Shown here piece by piece: positions 35,270-43,863 of a stretch of DNA of 64,000 nt. Position numbers and translations under genes: made by a program. The notes below the pieces were generated by a model. That model made no database searches. It was given only the letters and a program-made list of their open reading frames with translations, and was not told where the DNA came from. The stretch comes from Sphingopyxis sp. OPL5 (GTDB lineage: Bacteria; Pseudomonadota; Alphaproteobacteria; Sphingomonadales; Sphingomonadaceae), in contig NZ_CP060725.1 of assembly GCF_003797775.2 (NCBI RefSeq), positions 4,086,001-4,150,000 of the forward strand. The letters are read 5' to 3'. Positions within the stretch are counted from its first letter, which is position 1. Every line of letters starts with the position of its first letter.

Positions 35270-35752
35270 CCACCGCCCGACGGTCATCATCGGCAGCACG
35301 AATTTCTTGTCGGTGGGTTGGAGCGTCTTGCCGCCGCCGAGGTCCATCGGTTTCGTGAAGGTCCCGGTCATGATGCCCTGCACCGCGGTGTATTTCCCGT
35401 CCGCGAGCTTGATCGGATGCTCCGCAATCCTGGTGTCGGGAGCAAAGGCGAACTGCGGTTTCAGTTTGACGAGGTGGTCGGCGATGCCGGTCGTCGTCGA
35501 TCCGTCAGGATAGTGAACCAGAATGTCCTCGGCATGGCTCTTGTTGAACTCATCCCATTTCTGCCCGCTGTACACGCGGAAATCGAGATCGTCGAAATTG
35601 GCGAGATTGCGCTGCTGCTCTTCGGTGCGGCCGGTCTCATCGGCGGTCGCCGAGCCGCCGGCCTTGTCGGACGTTTTAGGGGCCGAACACGCCGCGATCG
35701 ACAGCGACGCCGCAAGCATCAGCAGGTTACGGGTTTTTTGAGATAGGCGCAT
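35258..35752 (-). CDS. SnoaL-like lipoprotein (C-terminus truncated by frameshift)
   Basis: 164 residues as read. GAGGGAG lies 7 bp before ATG 35752. The N-terminus is a lipoprotein signal with the lipobox SIAAC (Cys22). The body fits a SnoaL/NTF2-like fold (NLANFDDLDFRVYSGQKWDEF, ILVHYPDGSTTTGIADHLVKL). The reading frame ends early at VGRWKMA. A conserved-looking C-terminus continues in another frame to 35196. The catalytic or binding role is unknown. It precedes the extradiol dioxygenase gene, with which it is probably co-transcribed. Confidence 0.75.
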   Translation of the reverse strand: MRLSQKTRNLLMLAASLSIAACSAPKTSDKAGGSATADETGRTEEQQRNLANFDDLDFRVYSGQKWDEFNKSHAEDILVHYPDGSTTTGIADHLVKLKPQFAFAPDTRIAEHPIKLADGKYTAVQGIMTGTFTKPMDLGGGKTLQPTDKKFVLPMMTVGRWKMA

Positions 35753-35918
35753 GTTCGACTCCCTCGATTCAGACCGCCGGGAATGGGCTGTTCCGGATAG
35801 GAAGCCTGAATGATCGCCCAGTCAAGACGGTGCTTCAGGCGCCCCGCGATGGCTGGAAATCGAAAGGCCCGGCCCCCGAGCATGACATCCGACTGGTGGA
35901 GCGGGCCACGCTCGCTTC

Positions 35919-36644
35919 TCAATCGCCCTGCACCGCCGCGCGGTTGGCGTCGCCGAACATGTTCGACCATTCGGTCTCGTCGAGTGTCTGGTGGCGGCCG
36001 AGATATTTGGCGGGTGGCTTCAGATCCTCGCGCGCCATGGCGCAGGCGACGGCGGGGCGCTGGCCGATGCGTTCGAACCAGCCGCGCGTCGCGGGCCAGT
36101 CGTCGAGGCCCATGCCCATGACGAAGGCCGAGGCGCGGCCGGGCCAGATCGCCATGTCGGCGATGCCGTAATCGTCGCCGGCGACATATGGGGATTTTTC
36201 CAACCGCTTTTCGAGGACGGTGAGCAGGCGGGCCACTTCCTTCGTATAGCGCTCGATCGCATAATCCTGTCCGGCGGGGGCATAGCGCAGGAAATGGCTC
36301 GCCTGCCCGCCCATCGGCCCCAGCCCCGCCATCTGCCAGGTCAGCCAGGACAGGGTCGAAGCGCGCGCGGCGCCCGACGCGGGCAGAAATCGTCCGCTCT
36401 TTTCGGCAAGATATTGCAGGATCGCGCCCGATTCGAAGACCGCGACCGGATCGCCGCCGTCCACCGGCGCCCGGTCGACGATCGCCGGCAACTTGTGGTT
36501 GGGGTTAATGCGGCCGAATTCGGCGGTGAGCTGGTCGCCGTTGAAGATGTCATAGGGGATGACCCGATAATCGGCGCCGATCTCTTCCAGCATGATCGCG
36601 ACCTTTTGCCCGTTCGGGGTCGCCGAATAATGAAGGTCGATCAT
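35919..36644 (-). CDS. Glutathione S-transferase, YghU/YfcG-like
   Basis: 241 residues from ATG 36644, which overlaps the upstream DUF3237 stop (TGATG). The N-terminal fold reads IDLHYSATPNGQKVAIMLEE with the cis-Pro segment NPNHKLPAI and ESGAILQYLAEKSGR. C-terminal DDYGIADMAIWPG is the N-capping box region. It resembles the GST at 31916, so these are two Nu-class-like enzymes in the same regulon. Translational coupling to the DUF3237 gene suggests they act on the same compound. Confidence 0.9.
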   Translation of the reverse strand: MIDLHYSATPNGQKVAIMLEEIGADYRVIPYDIFNGDQLTAEFGRINPNHKLPAIVDRAPVDGGDPVAVFESGAILQYLAEKSGRFLPASGAARASTLSWLTWQMAGLGPMGGQASHFLRYAPAGQDYAIERYTKEVARLLTVLEKRLEKSPYVAGDDYGIADMAIWPGRASAFVMGMGLDDWPATRGWFERIGQRPAVACAMAREDLKPPAKYLGRHQTLDETEWSNMFGDANRAAVQGD

Positions 36645-37150
36645 CACAGCACCTCGTAGATCTGGTGGCGGACGCCGAAGTCGGTGCGCTCGCCGACGCC
36701 GATGGCGAGGAGGCCGTTGAGCCAGTCGTATTTCGCGCTCGCGGTTTCGAACACCGGAGCGATTCGCAGATAATAGCGCGCCGAATCGACCGGCGGCGCG
36801 GCGGGATCGGCAAATTCGGCGCGGACATCGTCGGGGACGACGCTGCGGCCGCTGTAGCCGAGCTGGATGAGGTCGCCGTCATCGGTCCGCCACACCGCGC
36901 GGGCATCGAAAGTCCCGACCGCGGCGCCCGACGCCAGCCGACCGCCGCGCGACCAATTGCCGCCGCCGGGCAGGACGATGCCGTTGATTCGTGGGCCGAA
37001 AAAACGGCCGCCGCTGATATATCCGATGCGCTGATCGCCGAACGGCGACGCGCCGATGCCGAAGATTCCGCCACCGACCTCAAACTCCACGGTGCACAAA
37101 AACCGGCTCGAAAGGCCCGTGGGAACACCCGCTGAAAAATCCTGCTCCAT
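36644..37150 (-). CDS. DUF3237 family protein
   Basis: 168 residues from ATG 37150, which has AGGAG 7 bp upstream; ATG 37153 is an alternative. The DUF3237 pattern is clear: a beta-rich protein with PRINGIVLPGGGNWSR, FDARAVWRTDDGDLIQLGYSG and ARYYLRIAPVFETAS, ending KYDWLNGLLAIGVGER. The family has no settled function but recurs in catabolic clusters of sphingomonads and relatives. It is divergent from a TonB receptor, with operator site 2 between them, and coupled to a GST gene downstream. Confidence 0.85.
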   Translation of the reverse strand: MEQDFSAGVPTGLSSRFLCTVEFEVGGGIFGIGASPFGDQRIGYISGGRFFGPRINGIVLPGGGNWSRGGRLASGAAVGTFDARAVWRTDDGDLIQLGYSGRSVVPDDVRAEFADPAAPPVDSARYYLRIAPVFETASAKYDWLNGLLAIGVGERTDFGVRHQIYEVL

Positions 37151-37191
37151 CATTCGACTCCTGCTTGTGAGGCTCTGGACAAGCATAAGAC

Positions 37192-37207
37192 CATTAGTAT
37201 ACTAAGG
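37192..37207. promoter_or_regulatory. Operator site 2
   Basis: CATTAG-TATA-CTAAGG, in the 126-bp divergent gap between the DUF3237-GST operon (start 37150) and the TonB receptor gene (start 37277). The core TTAGTATACTAA is a perfect 12-bp palindrome. Confidence 0.65.
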
Positions 37208-37276
37208 GTCAATGAGATTGACGGATCGGACCCGCATGTCCGGTATCGCCAGCAACCGTTCAATGGGAGGGTAAAA

Positions 37277-39646
37277 ATGAATTTTCGTAACCAGATTCTG
37301 CTGGCAGGCGTCGCATCGATCGCGACGCTGACCTACGCCGCGCCGGCGATGGCACAGGATGCCGCCGCCCCTGCCGACACGACCGAGACCGAGGCCGATA
37401 ACGGCACCGACGAGATCATCGTCACCGCCCGTTTCCGCAATGAATCGTTGCAGGACGTGCCGCAGGCGATTTCGGCCTTCGGCGAACAGACGCTCGCCAA
37501 GATCGCCGCACGCGACATCACCGACCTCGCGCCCTCGACGCCGAACGTCAGCATCCAGCCCGTCGCGACCTTTTCCAACTCGGCGGCGATCTTCATTCGC
37601 GGGCTCGGCGCGCAGGGCATCGAATCGACCGAGGAAAGCCCGGTCGGCGTGTCGATCGACGGCGTCTATGTGACGCGCCCGGTCGCCACGATGCTCGACA
37701 CCTTCGACCTCGACCGCATCGAAGTGCTGCGCGGGCCGCAGGGCACCTCCTTCGGCAAGAACTCGCTCGCCGGCGGCATCGCCGCCTATACCAAGAATCC
37801 CGGCCGCGACTGGGGCGTCCAGACCGAGGTCACCGTCGGCAACTATGGCCGGATGGATGCCCGCGCGGCGGTCAATATGCCGCTCATTCGCGACACGCTC
37901 GCCGTCCGGCTGGTGCTGAACAAAGAGACCTATGACGGCTATTTCACCAACCGCCTGAACGGGAAGAAGATCGGCGGGCAGGACCGGCTGACCTTGCGCG
38001 GCACGGTGGTGTTCACCCCGACCGACAATCTCGACATCAACCTCAAGGCCTTCCTCGTCCGCGACCGTTCGAGCGCACCGGGCGGCGACACCGCGCCGAA
38101 CCGGAACCAGTTGCTGTGGCAGGTTTTCCGCTTCGAAGAGCCGAACGACGGCGCCTATACGATCGGACGCGATTTCCCCGCCGATCACGACACCGACCAG
38201 CTCGGCCTGATCAGCAACATCGGCCTCGACATGGGGTCGTGGCAGGCCAAGTCGATCACCGGCTATATCGAGACCGACGATTTCAACGACAGCGACTTCG
38301 ACCAGTCCGAAGTCTTCTTCTTCCCCACCTTCCGCCTGCAGTCGCACCGCCAGTTCAGCCAGGAACTGCGCCTGCAGTCCGATTTTTCGGACCGCACCGA
38401 CGCGCTGTCACGCCTGAGCCTGGTGTTCGGCGGCTATTTCCTGAAGCAGAGCTTTGAACTGGCGCAGGCCTTCCCGACGCTGCCGGTGCTGCTCGCCCCG
38501 ACATTGCGTTTCGGCAGCGAGGACTTCGTCGCGCAGGACAACACCGCCAAGGCGCTGTTCGCGCAGGCGATCTATGGCATCACCGACCGCCTGAACATCA
38601 CGCTCGGCGTGCGCCAGAGCTGGGAATCGAAGGATTATTTCCGCGACCCCACCGGCGTCCTGTTGTCGCCCGCCTTTTTCTCGACGCGCGCGACGGTCAA
38701 GTCGCTCGCCGAAATGGAGGCGATCGCGAACACCAACCTGGCGGCGGGCAAGGCCTTCAAGCTGGGTTACAACCGCGATCGCATGACCTTCAAGGCCGGG
38801 CTCGACTATCGCCTGACCGACGATGTGATGCTCTATGCGGGCTTCAGCCAGGGGTATAAGGGCGGCGGCTTCGGCGCGCGCTCGGCGACCACCTCCACTG
38901 CGGGGCCGACGGAAGACAACACCGCCAACCTGTTCGAGGCCGGGATCAAGGGCGATTTCTTCGACCGCCTGCTCCGCCTCAACCTCACGGGTTTCGTCAC
39001 CAAGTTCAAGCAGCTGGAATTCGGCGTCTTCTTCCCCAACCCCAATGTCGCATCGGGGCAGGAAACGGCGCAGTTGAACATCGGTTCGGCGACGACCAAG
39101 GGGCTTGAACTCGAAGCCACGCTGAAGCCGACGCAGAATTTCCGCCTGTCGGCGAATGTCGGCTATCTCGACGCGAAATATACCAGCTTCTGCGCCGATA
39201 TCGACGGCCCCTCGGCTTTCCCGACGCCGCCGACGTCGACCTGCGGCGACGTCACCGCGCTGCCCAACGGCACCTATCTGGTCGACATCGATCACACCGG
39301 CAAAAAGCTGGTCCGCGCGCCGAAGTGGCAGACGCAGTTGTCGGCGGAATATACGATCCCGCTCGGCAGCGCCGGCAACATCAACCTGCGCGGCGCGATG
39401 TCGTATCGCAGCACCTATTATTCGACCGTCGCCAATGATTTGGCGGGGAAGACCGGCGACTTCACGCTGGTCGACGGCTCGATCGGCTGGGAAAGCGAAG
39501 ACGGACGGTTCCGCGCGATGCTGTGGGGCAAGAACCTGACCAACAAGACCTATGTCGCGGCGCTGACGCCGACGGCGCAGTTCTTCACCCAGCGCTTCTA
39601 CAACGCCCCGCGGACCTTTGGCCTGACCCTTGGCGCGAGCTTCTGA
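37277..39646 (+). CDS. TonB-dependent outer-membrane receptor
   Basis: 789 residues. A signal peptide ends near APAMAQDAAA. A TonB-box-like stretch DEIIVTARFRNESLQ leads into the plug (QDVPQAISAFGEQTL; LDRIEVLRGPQGTSFGKN). A 22-strand-type barrel ends in an aromatic-rich C-terminus (FYNAPRTFGLTLGASF). GGAGGG precedes the ATG. The plug style is that of the very numerous sphingomonad receptors for organic substrates; siderophore use cannot be excluded. The MFS gene 104 bp downstream would carry the substrate across the inner membrane. Operator site 2 suggests substrate-induced expression. Confidence 0.93.
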   Translation: MNFRNQILLAGVASIATLTYAAPAMAQDAAAPADTTETEADNGTDEIIVTARFRNESLQDVPQAISAFGEQTLAKIAARDITDLAPSTPNVSIQPVATFSNSAAIFIRGLGAQGIESTEESPVGVSIDGVYVTRPVATMLDTFDLDRIEVLRGPQGTSFGKNSLAGGIAAYTKNPGRDWGVQTEVTVGNYGRMDARAAVNMPLIRDTLAVRLVLNKETYDGYFTNRLNGKKIGGQDRLTLRGTVVFTPTDNLDINLKAFLVRDRSSAPGGDTAPNRNQLLWQVFRFEEPNDGAYTIGRDFPADHDTDQLGLISNIGLDMGSWQAKSITGYIETDDFNDSDFDQSEVFFFPTFRLQSHRQFSQELRLQSDFSDRTDALSRLSLVFGGYFLKQSFELAQAFPTLPVLLAPTLRFGSEDFVAQDNTAKALFAQAIYGITDRLNITLGVRQSWESKDYFRDPTGVLLSPAFFSTRATVKSLAEMEAIANTNLAAGKAFKLGYNRDRMTFKAGLDYRLTDDVMLYAGFSQGYKGGGFGARSATTSTAGPTEDNTANLFEAGIKGDFFDRLLRLNLTGFVTKFKQLEFGVFFPNPNVASGQETAQLNIGSATTKGLELEATLKPTQNFRLSANVGYLDAKYTSFCADIDGPSAFPTPPTSTCGDVTALPNGTYLVDIDHTGKKLVRAPKWQTQLSAEYTIPLGSAGNINLRGAMSYRSTYYSTVANDLAGKTGDFTLVDGSIGWESEDGRFRAMLWGKNLTNKTYVAALTPTAQFFTQRFYNAPRTFGLTLGASF

Positions 39647-39652
39647 TGGCGT

Positions 39653-39678
39653 GCCGCCGGGCCTCGCGGTCCGGCGGC
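39653..39678 (+). other. GC-rich hairpin after TonB receptor gene
   Basis: An 11-bp stem (GCCGCCGGGCC / GGTCCGGCGGC) with a TCGC loop, starting 6 bp after the stop. There is no T-run, so it is not a standard intrinsic terminator. It may protect the receptor mRNA or reduce read-through into the MFS gene. Confidence 0.5.
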
Positions 39679-39750
39679 ATCGCGATGCGGATGGACCGCG
39701 AGCTTTGAATATTTTCAGCCGTCCGGAATCGGCGGCCTTCGGGGAGTGTT

Positions 39751-41043
39751 ATGACTGAGGCTACCACTCTCGCCGGAGGTCCCGCGGGCGCCGATCACGG
39801 ACTTGCGGGGCGGCGCAACATCGCCCTCGCCATGCTGTTCCTCATCGGCACGATCAACTTCGTCGACCGCCAGTTGCTCGCGATGCTGATCGAACCGATC
39901 CGCGTCGACATCCCGCTCAGCGATACCCAGTTCGGGCTGCTCACCGGGCTGGCCTTCGCGCTCTTTTACGCCGGCATGGGCGTACCGGTCGCCATCCTCG
40001 CCGACCGTTGGAACCGCGTCAAACTGGTCGGCATCGCCTGCCTGGTGTGGAGCGTCTTCACCGCGGCGTGCGGGATGGTCTCCAATTTCTGGCAACTCGC
40101 CCTGATGCGGTTCGGCGTCGGCGCGGGCGAGGCGGGTGGCACCGCCCCCTCGGTTTCGGTCCTCGCCGACTATTATCCCCCGCACCAGCGGCCGATCGCG
40201 ATGGCGCTGTTCACCTGCAACGGCCCCTTCGGCGTCTTCGTCGGCGCCGCGTTCGGTGCCTGGGCCGCGTCGACGATCGGCTGGCGCAACGCCTTTCTGC
40301 TGATCGGCGCGGTCGGCATCCTCGTCGCGCCGCTGCTGATCTGGCTGGTGCGCGAACCGGCGCGCGGCCAGATGGACAAGGGTGCGGGCGACGAACCGAT
40401 CCCCTTTGCCAAGGCGATGGCGCTGTTCCGAGCCTATGGTTCGCTGATGCTGCTGTTGCCGGCGACGGCGCTCGCCGCTTTCGTGAGCTATGGCATGCTC
40501 AACTGGATTCCGGCCTATCTGATGCGGGTGCAGGACATGCCGTTGTCGGCGATGGGGACCTGGTTCGCCCCCGCCGCCGGGATTACTTTTGCCGCCGGCA
40601 CGCTCGGCGGCGGCTGGTTGGTAGCCCGGCGCGCGCGCACCTCGCCGCGCGCCTATGGCCAGGTCCCGGCGATCGCGACGCTGATCCTCATCCCGTCGCT
40701 GATCGCCTCGCTGATGGTCGACAGCTGGCCGCTCGCGCTGGCGCTGATGCTCGTCCCACTGACCGCCTGCACCTTCTACATCGCCCCCGCCCTGGCGCTG
40801 GTGCAGAATCTGATGCCGCCGCGCGCGCGGGCGACGGGCACGTCGATCCTGATGCTGATGTTCAACATCATCGGGCTGGGGTTCGGCCCGCTGTTCGTCG
40901 GATTCGTCAGCGACACGCTGAAACCCGACTATGGCGTCGAAAGTCTGCGTTGGGGCATCATGGCGCTGATTCCGTTCGCCGCCGCCGCCTGCGCCGTGCA
41001 ATTCGCGATGACGCGGCATCTGGATAAGGATTTCGCGGAATGA
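39751..41043 (+). CDS. MFS transporter
   Basis: 430 residues with about 12 hydrophobic segments. The N-terminal half holds TINFVDRQLLAMLIEP and the loop motif GVPVAILADRWNR between helices 2 and 3. The pattern is of spinster/anion-cation symporter-type MFS importers common in catabolic clusters. GGGAG lies 5 bp before the start. The substrate is probably an organic acid or aromatic compound taken in by the adjacent TonB receptor; this is inferred from context. A SnoaL-like gene starts 13 bp after its stop. Confidence 0.9.
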   Translation: MTEATTLAGGPAGADHGLAGRRNIALAMLFLIGTINFVDRQLLAMLIEPIRVDIPLSDTQFGLLTGLAFALFYAGMGVPVAILADRWNRVKLVGIACLVWSVFTAACGMVSNFWQLALMRFGVGAGEAGGTAPSVSVLADYYPPHQRPIAMALFTCNGPFGVFVGAAFGAWAASTIGWRNAFLLIGAVGILVAPLLIWLVREPARGQMDKGAGDEPIPFAKAMALFRAYGSLMLLLPATALAAFVSYGMLNWIPAYLMRVQDMPLSAMGTWFAPAAGITFAAGTLGGGWLVARRARTSPRAYGQVPAIATLILIPSLIASLMVDSWPLALALMLVPLTACTFYIAPALALVQNLMPPRARATGTSILMLMFNIIGLGFGPLFVGFVSDTLKPDYGVESLRWGIMALIPFAAAACAVQFAMTRHLDKDFAE

Positions 41044-41056
41044 ACAGGGAGACGCG

Positions 41057-41455
41057 ATGATGGCCGAAATGGACGACATCCGCACGATGGCGACGCGCTT
41101 CTTCGACGCGATCGAGGAAGGCGACATCGCCGCGATGAAGAACAGCTTCGCGGCCGATGCCGAGATCTGGCACAACACCGACGAACTGGTCGGCACGCCC
41201 GAGCAGACCGCCGCAGTGCTGACCGGCATGGTCGCGCGGATCAAGGACCGCGAATATGCCGAGCGCCGGCTCACGGTCTTTCCCGGCGGTTTCGTCCAGC
41301 AGCATGTGCTGAAGGGCCGCCGCACCCACGACGACGGCGCCGTACGCCTGCCCTGCGCGATCATCTGCAAGGTCGAGAACGGCAAGATCACGCGGCTCGA
41401 CGAATATTTCGACAGCGCGCATGTCGCCGAATTCCGCAAGTTCGCCAATGCTTGA
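41057..41455 (+). CDS. SnoaL/NTF2-like protein
   Basis: 132 residues, a single SnoaL-like alpha+beta barrel. The start is MMAEMDDIRTMATRFFDAIEEGD, followed by FAADAEIWHNTDEL, a conserved aromatic/His position, and C-terminal GKITRLDEYFDSAH. GGGAG is 5 bp upstream of ATG 41057. Members act as small-molecule isomerases, hydratases or binding proteins; the substrate is not predictable. It is likely in one operon with the MFS gene. A repeat element separates it from the next gene. Confidence 0.85.
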   Translation: MMAEMDDIRTMATRFFDAIEEGDIAAMKNSFAADAEIWHNTDELVGTPEQTAAVLTGMVARIKDREYAERRLTVFPGGFVQQHVLKGRRTHDDGAVRLPCAIICKVENGKITRLDEYFDSAHVAEFRKFANA

Positions 41456-41474
41456 TGCACGCCCTCGTCATGGC

Positions 41475-41559
41475 TCGTCATTGCGAGGAGCGAAGCGACG
41501 CGGCAATCCAGAGTCTGCGTAAACCGCTCTGGATTGCTTCGCTTCGCTCGCAATGACGA
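41475..41559. repeat. Dispersed GTCATTGCGAG-type palindrome
   Basis: An 85-bp inverted repeat. TCGTCATTGCGAG at 41475-41487 is mirrored by CTCGCAATGACGA at 41547-41559, and the inner arms (GCAATCCAGAG / CTCTGGATTGC) also pair. This is the well-known REP-like intergenic family of many proteobacteria. It could fold into a long hairpin between the SnoaL and CMD genes and lower read-through. Confidence 0.85.
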
Positions 41560-41594
41560 AGTTTTGAGTTCCAAGTTTTATTCAGGAGTATAGC

Positions 41595-42242
41595 ATGCCC
41601 GTCCTGCGCCAGGTTCCCCGCTCGGAAGTCACCGACGAGACCGTTCTCGCCTATTACAACCGCCTGTTCGGCGACCGCGACCCCGTGGCCGAGCCCGGCA
41701 CCGCGACCGGCACGCCGGGCGACTGGTGGACGGTGTTCGCGCTGTCGCCCGACATCTTCGAACATGCGGTCAAGGGTTTCGCCGTGTACCGCAACCCCGC
41801 GCGCACGATCGATCCGGTGCTGCGCGAACTCGGCCAGACGCGTGCGGGCTGGGTCAAGGGCAGCCAGTTCGTCTTTTCGCAGCATTGCAAGTCGCTGCGC
41901 GGTCTCGGCGTCAGCGACGAGAAGATCGCGGCGATCGCGCACTGGCAGGTCGCCGATTGCTACAACGAACAGGAACGCACCGTGCTCGCCTATGCCGACT
42001 GCCTCGCGCAGGCCAGCGGGCGCGTACCGCTCGAGGTGTTCGACAAGCTCAAGACCTTCTGGAACGACGAGCAGATTTTCGAATTCACCTACATCACCTG
42101 CCTTTACGACATGCACGCAGTGATCACCCGCGCGCTGCGCATGGAATATGACGCGCGCGAGGATCCGATCGTCGAGGTCGCCGCGCCAGAAGGCTTCAGC
42201 GCCGCCGACTTCCTCAGCGCGCCGCGGCCCGCGGGCCAATGA
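41595..42242 (+). CDS. Carboxymuconolactone decarboxylase (AhpD-like) family protein
   Basis: 215 residues. The central helical motif FVFSQHCKSLRGLGVSDEKIAAI matches the CMD signature, with the catalytic His in QHCK. The usual CxxC peroxidase pair is absent, so it is nearer CMD decarboxylase/lactonase-like members than AhpD. AGGAG sits 6 bp before ATG 41595. Relatives are common in aromatic-compound clusters of Sphingomonadales. A strong inverted repeat begins 6 bp after its stop. Confidence 0.85.
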   Translation: MPVLRQVPRSEVTDETVLAYYNRLFGDRDPVAEPGTATGTPGDWWTVFALSPDIFEHAVKGFAVYRNPARTIDPVLRELGQTRAGWVKGSQFVFSQHCKSLRGLGVSDEKIAAIAHWQVADCYNEQERTVLAYADCLAQASGRVPLEVFDKLKTFWNDEQIFEFTYITCLYDMHAVITRALRMEYDAREDPIVEVAAPEGFSAADFLSAPRPAGQ

Positions 42243-42247
42243 GCGCG

Positions 42248-42286
42248 GCGCCGATAACCGTCAATTAACTTGACGATTATCGGCGC
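42248..42286. promoter_or_regulatory. Long inverted repeat between CMD and GST genes
   Basis: Two 17-base arms (42248-42264 and 42270-42286) with one mismatch and a 5-base TTAAC loop. The inner part is GTCAATTAACTTGAC. There is no T-run after it. It may be an operator for the GST-VOC operon or an mRNA processing hairpin. TTGACG inside the right arm, with GATAAA 15 bp on, could also be a weak promoter. Confidence 0.55.
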
Positions 42287-42316
42287 GCGTGATAAACAGA
42301 CCAAGAGAGGATGGGC

Positions 42317-42934
42317 ATGAAATATTATAACTCCATCGGCCCCAACCCACGCGTCGTGAACATGTTCATGGCCGAAAAGGGCATCGAACTGCCGCAGGTC
42401 ACGATCGACCTGCGCGGCGGCGAGAACCGGCGGGCGCCGTATAATGTCGAGGTCAATCCGGCGGGGCAGACCCCCGCGCTCGCACTCGACGACGGATCGG
42501 TGCTGACCGAGATCGTCCCCATCTGCGAATATCTGGACGAGAAATTTCCCGAACCGACGCTGATCGGATCGACGGCGGAGGAGCGCGCGATCACGCGCAT
42601 GTGGGTGCGCCGCATCGACCTCAAGATCTGCGAACCGCTGACCAACGGCTTCCGTTTCGCCGAAGGGCTGCCGCTGTTCGAGCCGCGCATGCGCTGCCTG
42701 CCCGAAGCGGCGGCGGGGCTGAAAGCGATCGCGCAGGACGGTATCCAATGGGTCGATGCCCAGATCGCGGGCCGCAGCTTCGTCACCGGCGAGCGGTTGA
42801 CGCTCGCCGACCTGATGCTGTTCGCCTTCCTCGATTTCGGCGCCGGGGTCGGCCAGCCGATCGACCCGGCCTTTACCAACATCACAAGCTGGTACGAGCG
42901 GATGAAAAGCCGCCCCGGCATCAATCCCAACTAA
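42317..42934 (+). CDS. Glutathione S-transferase
   Basis: 205 residues from ATG 42317. GAGAGG lies 6 bp upstream; an in-frame ATG at 42311 abuts the ribosome site and is unlikely. The thioredoxin fold reads MKYYNSIGPNPRVVNMFMAE, with the NPAGQTPAL cis-Pro loop, and C-terminal GERLTLADLMLFAFLDFG. It differs from the two Nu-class-like GSTs at 31916 and 35919, so a different substrate is likely. The VOC gene starts 17 bp after its stop. GST-plus-VOC pairs often handle glutathione adducts. Confidence 0.88.
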   Translation: MKYYNSIGPNPRVVNMFMAEKGIELPQVTIDLRGGENRRAPYNVEVNPAGQTPALALDDGSVLTEIVPICEYLDEKFPEPTLIGSTAEERAITRMWVRRIDLKICEPLTNGFRFAEGLPLFEPRMRCLPEAAAGLKAIAQDGIQWVDAQIAGRSFVTGERLTLADLMLFAFLDFGAGVGQPIDPAFTNITSWYERMKSRPGINPN

Positions 42935-42951
42935 GCGCAAGGAGACGGACA

Positions 42952-43545
42952 ATGGCTGCAGCAAACCCCGAATTCGAGTTCCGCGGCGTCAACCACCTGG
43001 CACTGGTGTGCAAGGACATGGCCAAGACGGTGGAATTCTACCGCGACATCCTCGGCATGCCGCTGATCAAGACGCTCGACCTCGCCGGCGGGCGCGGCCA
43101 GCATTTCTTCTTCGACGTCGGCAATGGCGACGCCCTCGCCTTCTTCTGGTTCAAGGACGCACCCGAAGCGGTCCCCGGCATTTCGGCGCCCGAGGCGCTG
43201 CCCGGCGAGGGCAATTTCATGTCGGCGCACGGGTCGATGAACCATATCGCGATCAACGTCGCCGCCGACAAGTTCGATGCCTATTGCAACCGGCTGGTCG
43301 AAAAGGGCGTCAAGGTTTCGGGCGTTCTGAACCACGATGATTCAGAGACAAATATCGCCGCCGAAGTGCATCCCGGCGTGTTCGTGCGCTCGGTCTATTT
43401 CTTCGATCCAGACGGCGTGTGCCTCGAGTTCGCGGCGTGGACCAAGGAATTCGACGACAGCGACGTCGCGCACGACCCGATGCAGGCCGACGGCACCCGC
43501 CGCGATGGCTTCATCACCGGCCGCACCCCGGTGCCGGCCGAATAA
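42952..43545 (+). CDS. VOC-family (glyoxalase/extradiol-fold) metalloenzyme
   Basis: 197 residues from ATG 42952, with AAGGAG 7 bp upstream. The frame extends upstream to 42601 but there it shadows the GST gene. Two beta-alpha-beta-beta-beta units are seen: FRGVNHLALVCKDMAKTVEFY and SMNHIAINVAADKFDAYC. Likely metal ligands are His in VNHLAL and MNHIAI and Glu in VCLEF. Family members isomerise, cleave rings or break C-S bonds. Pairing with a GST suggests glutathione-adduct chemistry, by inference. A strong terminator follows. Confidence 0.87.
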   Translation: MAAANPEFEFRGVNHLALVCKDMAKTVEFYRDILGMPLIKTLDLAGGRGQHFFFDVGNGDALAFFWFKDAPEAVPGISAPEALPGEGNFMSAHGSMNHIAINVAADKFDAYCNRLVEKGVKVSGVLNHDDSETNIAAEVHPGVFVRSVYFFDPDGVCLEFAAWTKEFDDSDVAHDPMQADGTRRDGFITGRTPVPAE

Positions 43546-43569
43546 ACCTCTTCCCCAGGAGCACTCCTT

Positions 43570-43603
43570 GGCCCGGCGCGCGAGCGTCGGGCCTTCTTTT
43601 TTG
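43570..43603 (+). terminator. Intrinsic terminator of the plus-strand catabolic operon
   Basis: A 10-bp GC stem (GGCCCGGCGC / GCGTCGGGCC with one G-T pair) closed by GCGA and followed by TTCTTTTTT. It is a textbook rho-independent terminator 24 bp after the VOC stop. Confidence 0.88.
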
Positions 43604-43664
43604 GGGGGCAGATGGAGTTGAAACGGTCAATTGCGGGCCGCAATGCAACTGCTATTGTTGCGGC

Positions 43665-43814
43665 ATGGAATCATCGATCGTTGACCTGGTTCGAGCCATC
43701 GTGGAGCACGTCGATGACCGATACGGTCGGACGGCAGCCTGGATCATGGCCGTATTGGGCGGCGCAGTATTGATCGGCACGCCGGTAGCCTTAATTTCCT
43801 ATTTGCTCCGCTAG
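43665..43814 (+). CDS. Possible 49-aa single-pass membrane protein
   Basis: MESSIVDLVRAIVEHVDDR start, then one hydrophobic helix (about 26-47, AWIMAVLGGAVLIGTPVALI). No good ribosome site is visible. It lies after the terminator and converges on the acyl-CoA ligase gene. The rest of the 43546-43863 gap holds only the terminator. The helix length and basic-after-helix end favour a real gene, but the evidence is thin. Confidence 0.4.
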   Translation: MESSIVDLVRAIVEHVDDRYGRTAAWIMAVLGGAVLIGTPVALISYLLR

Positions 43815-43863
43815 CGCCCGCTCGAGAAATCATAGATTCCTGCCCCGGGATGGCAACTAGGCG

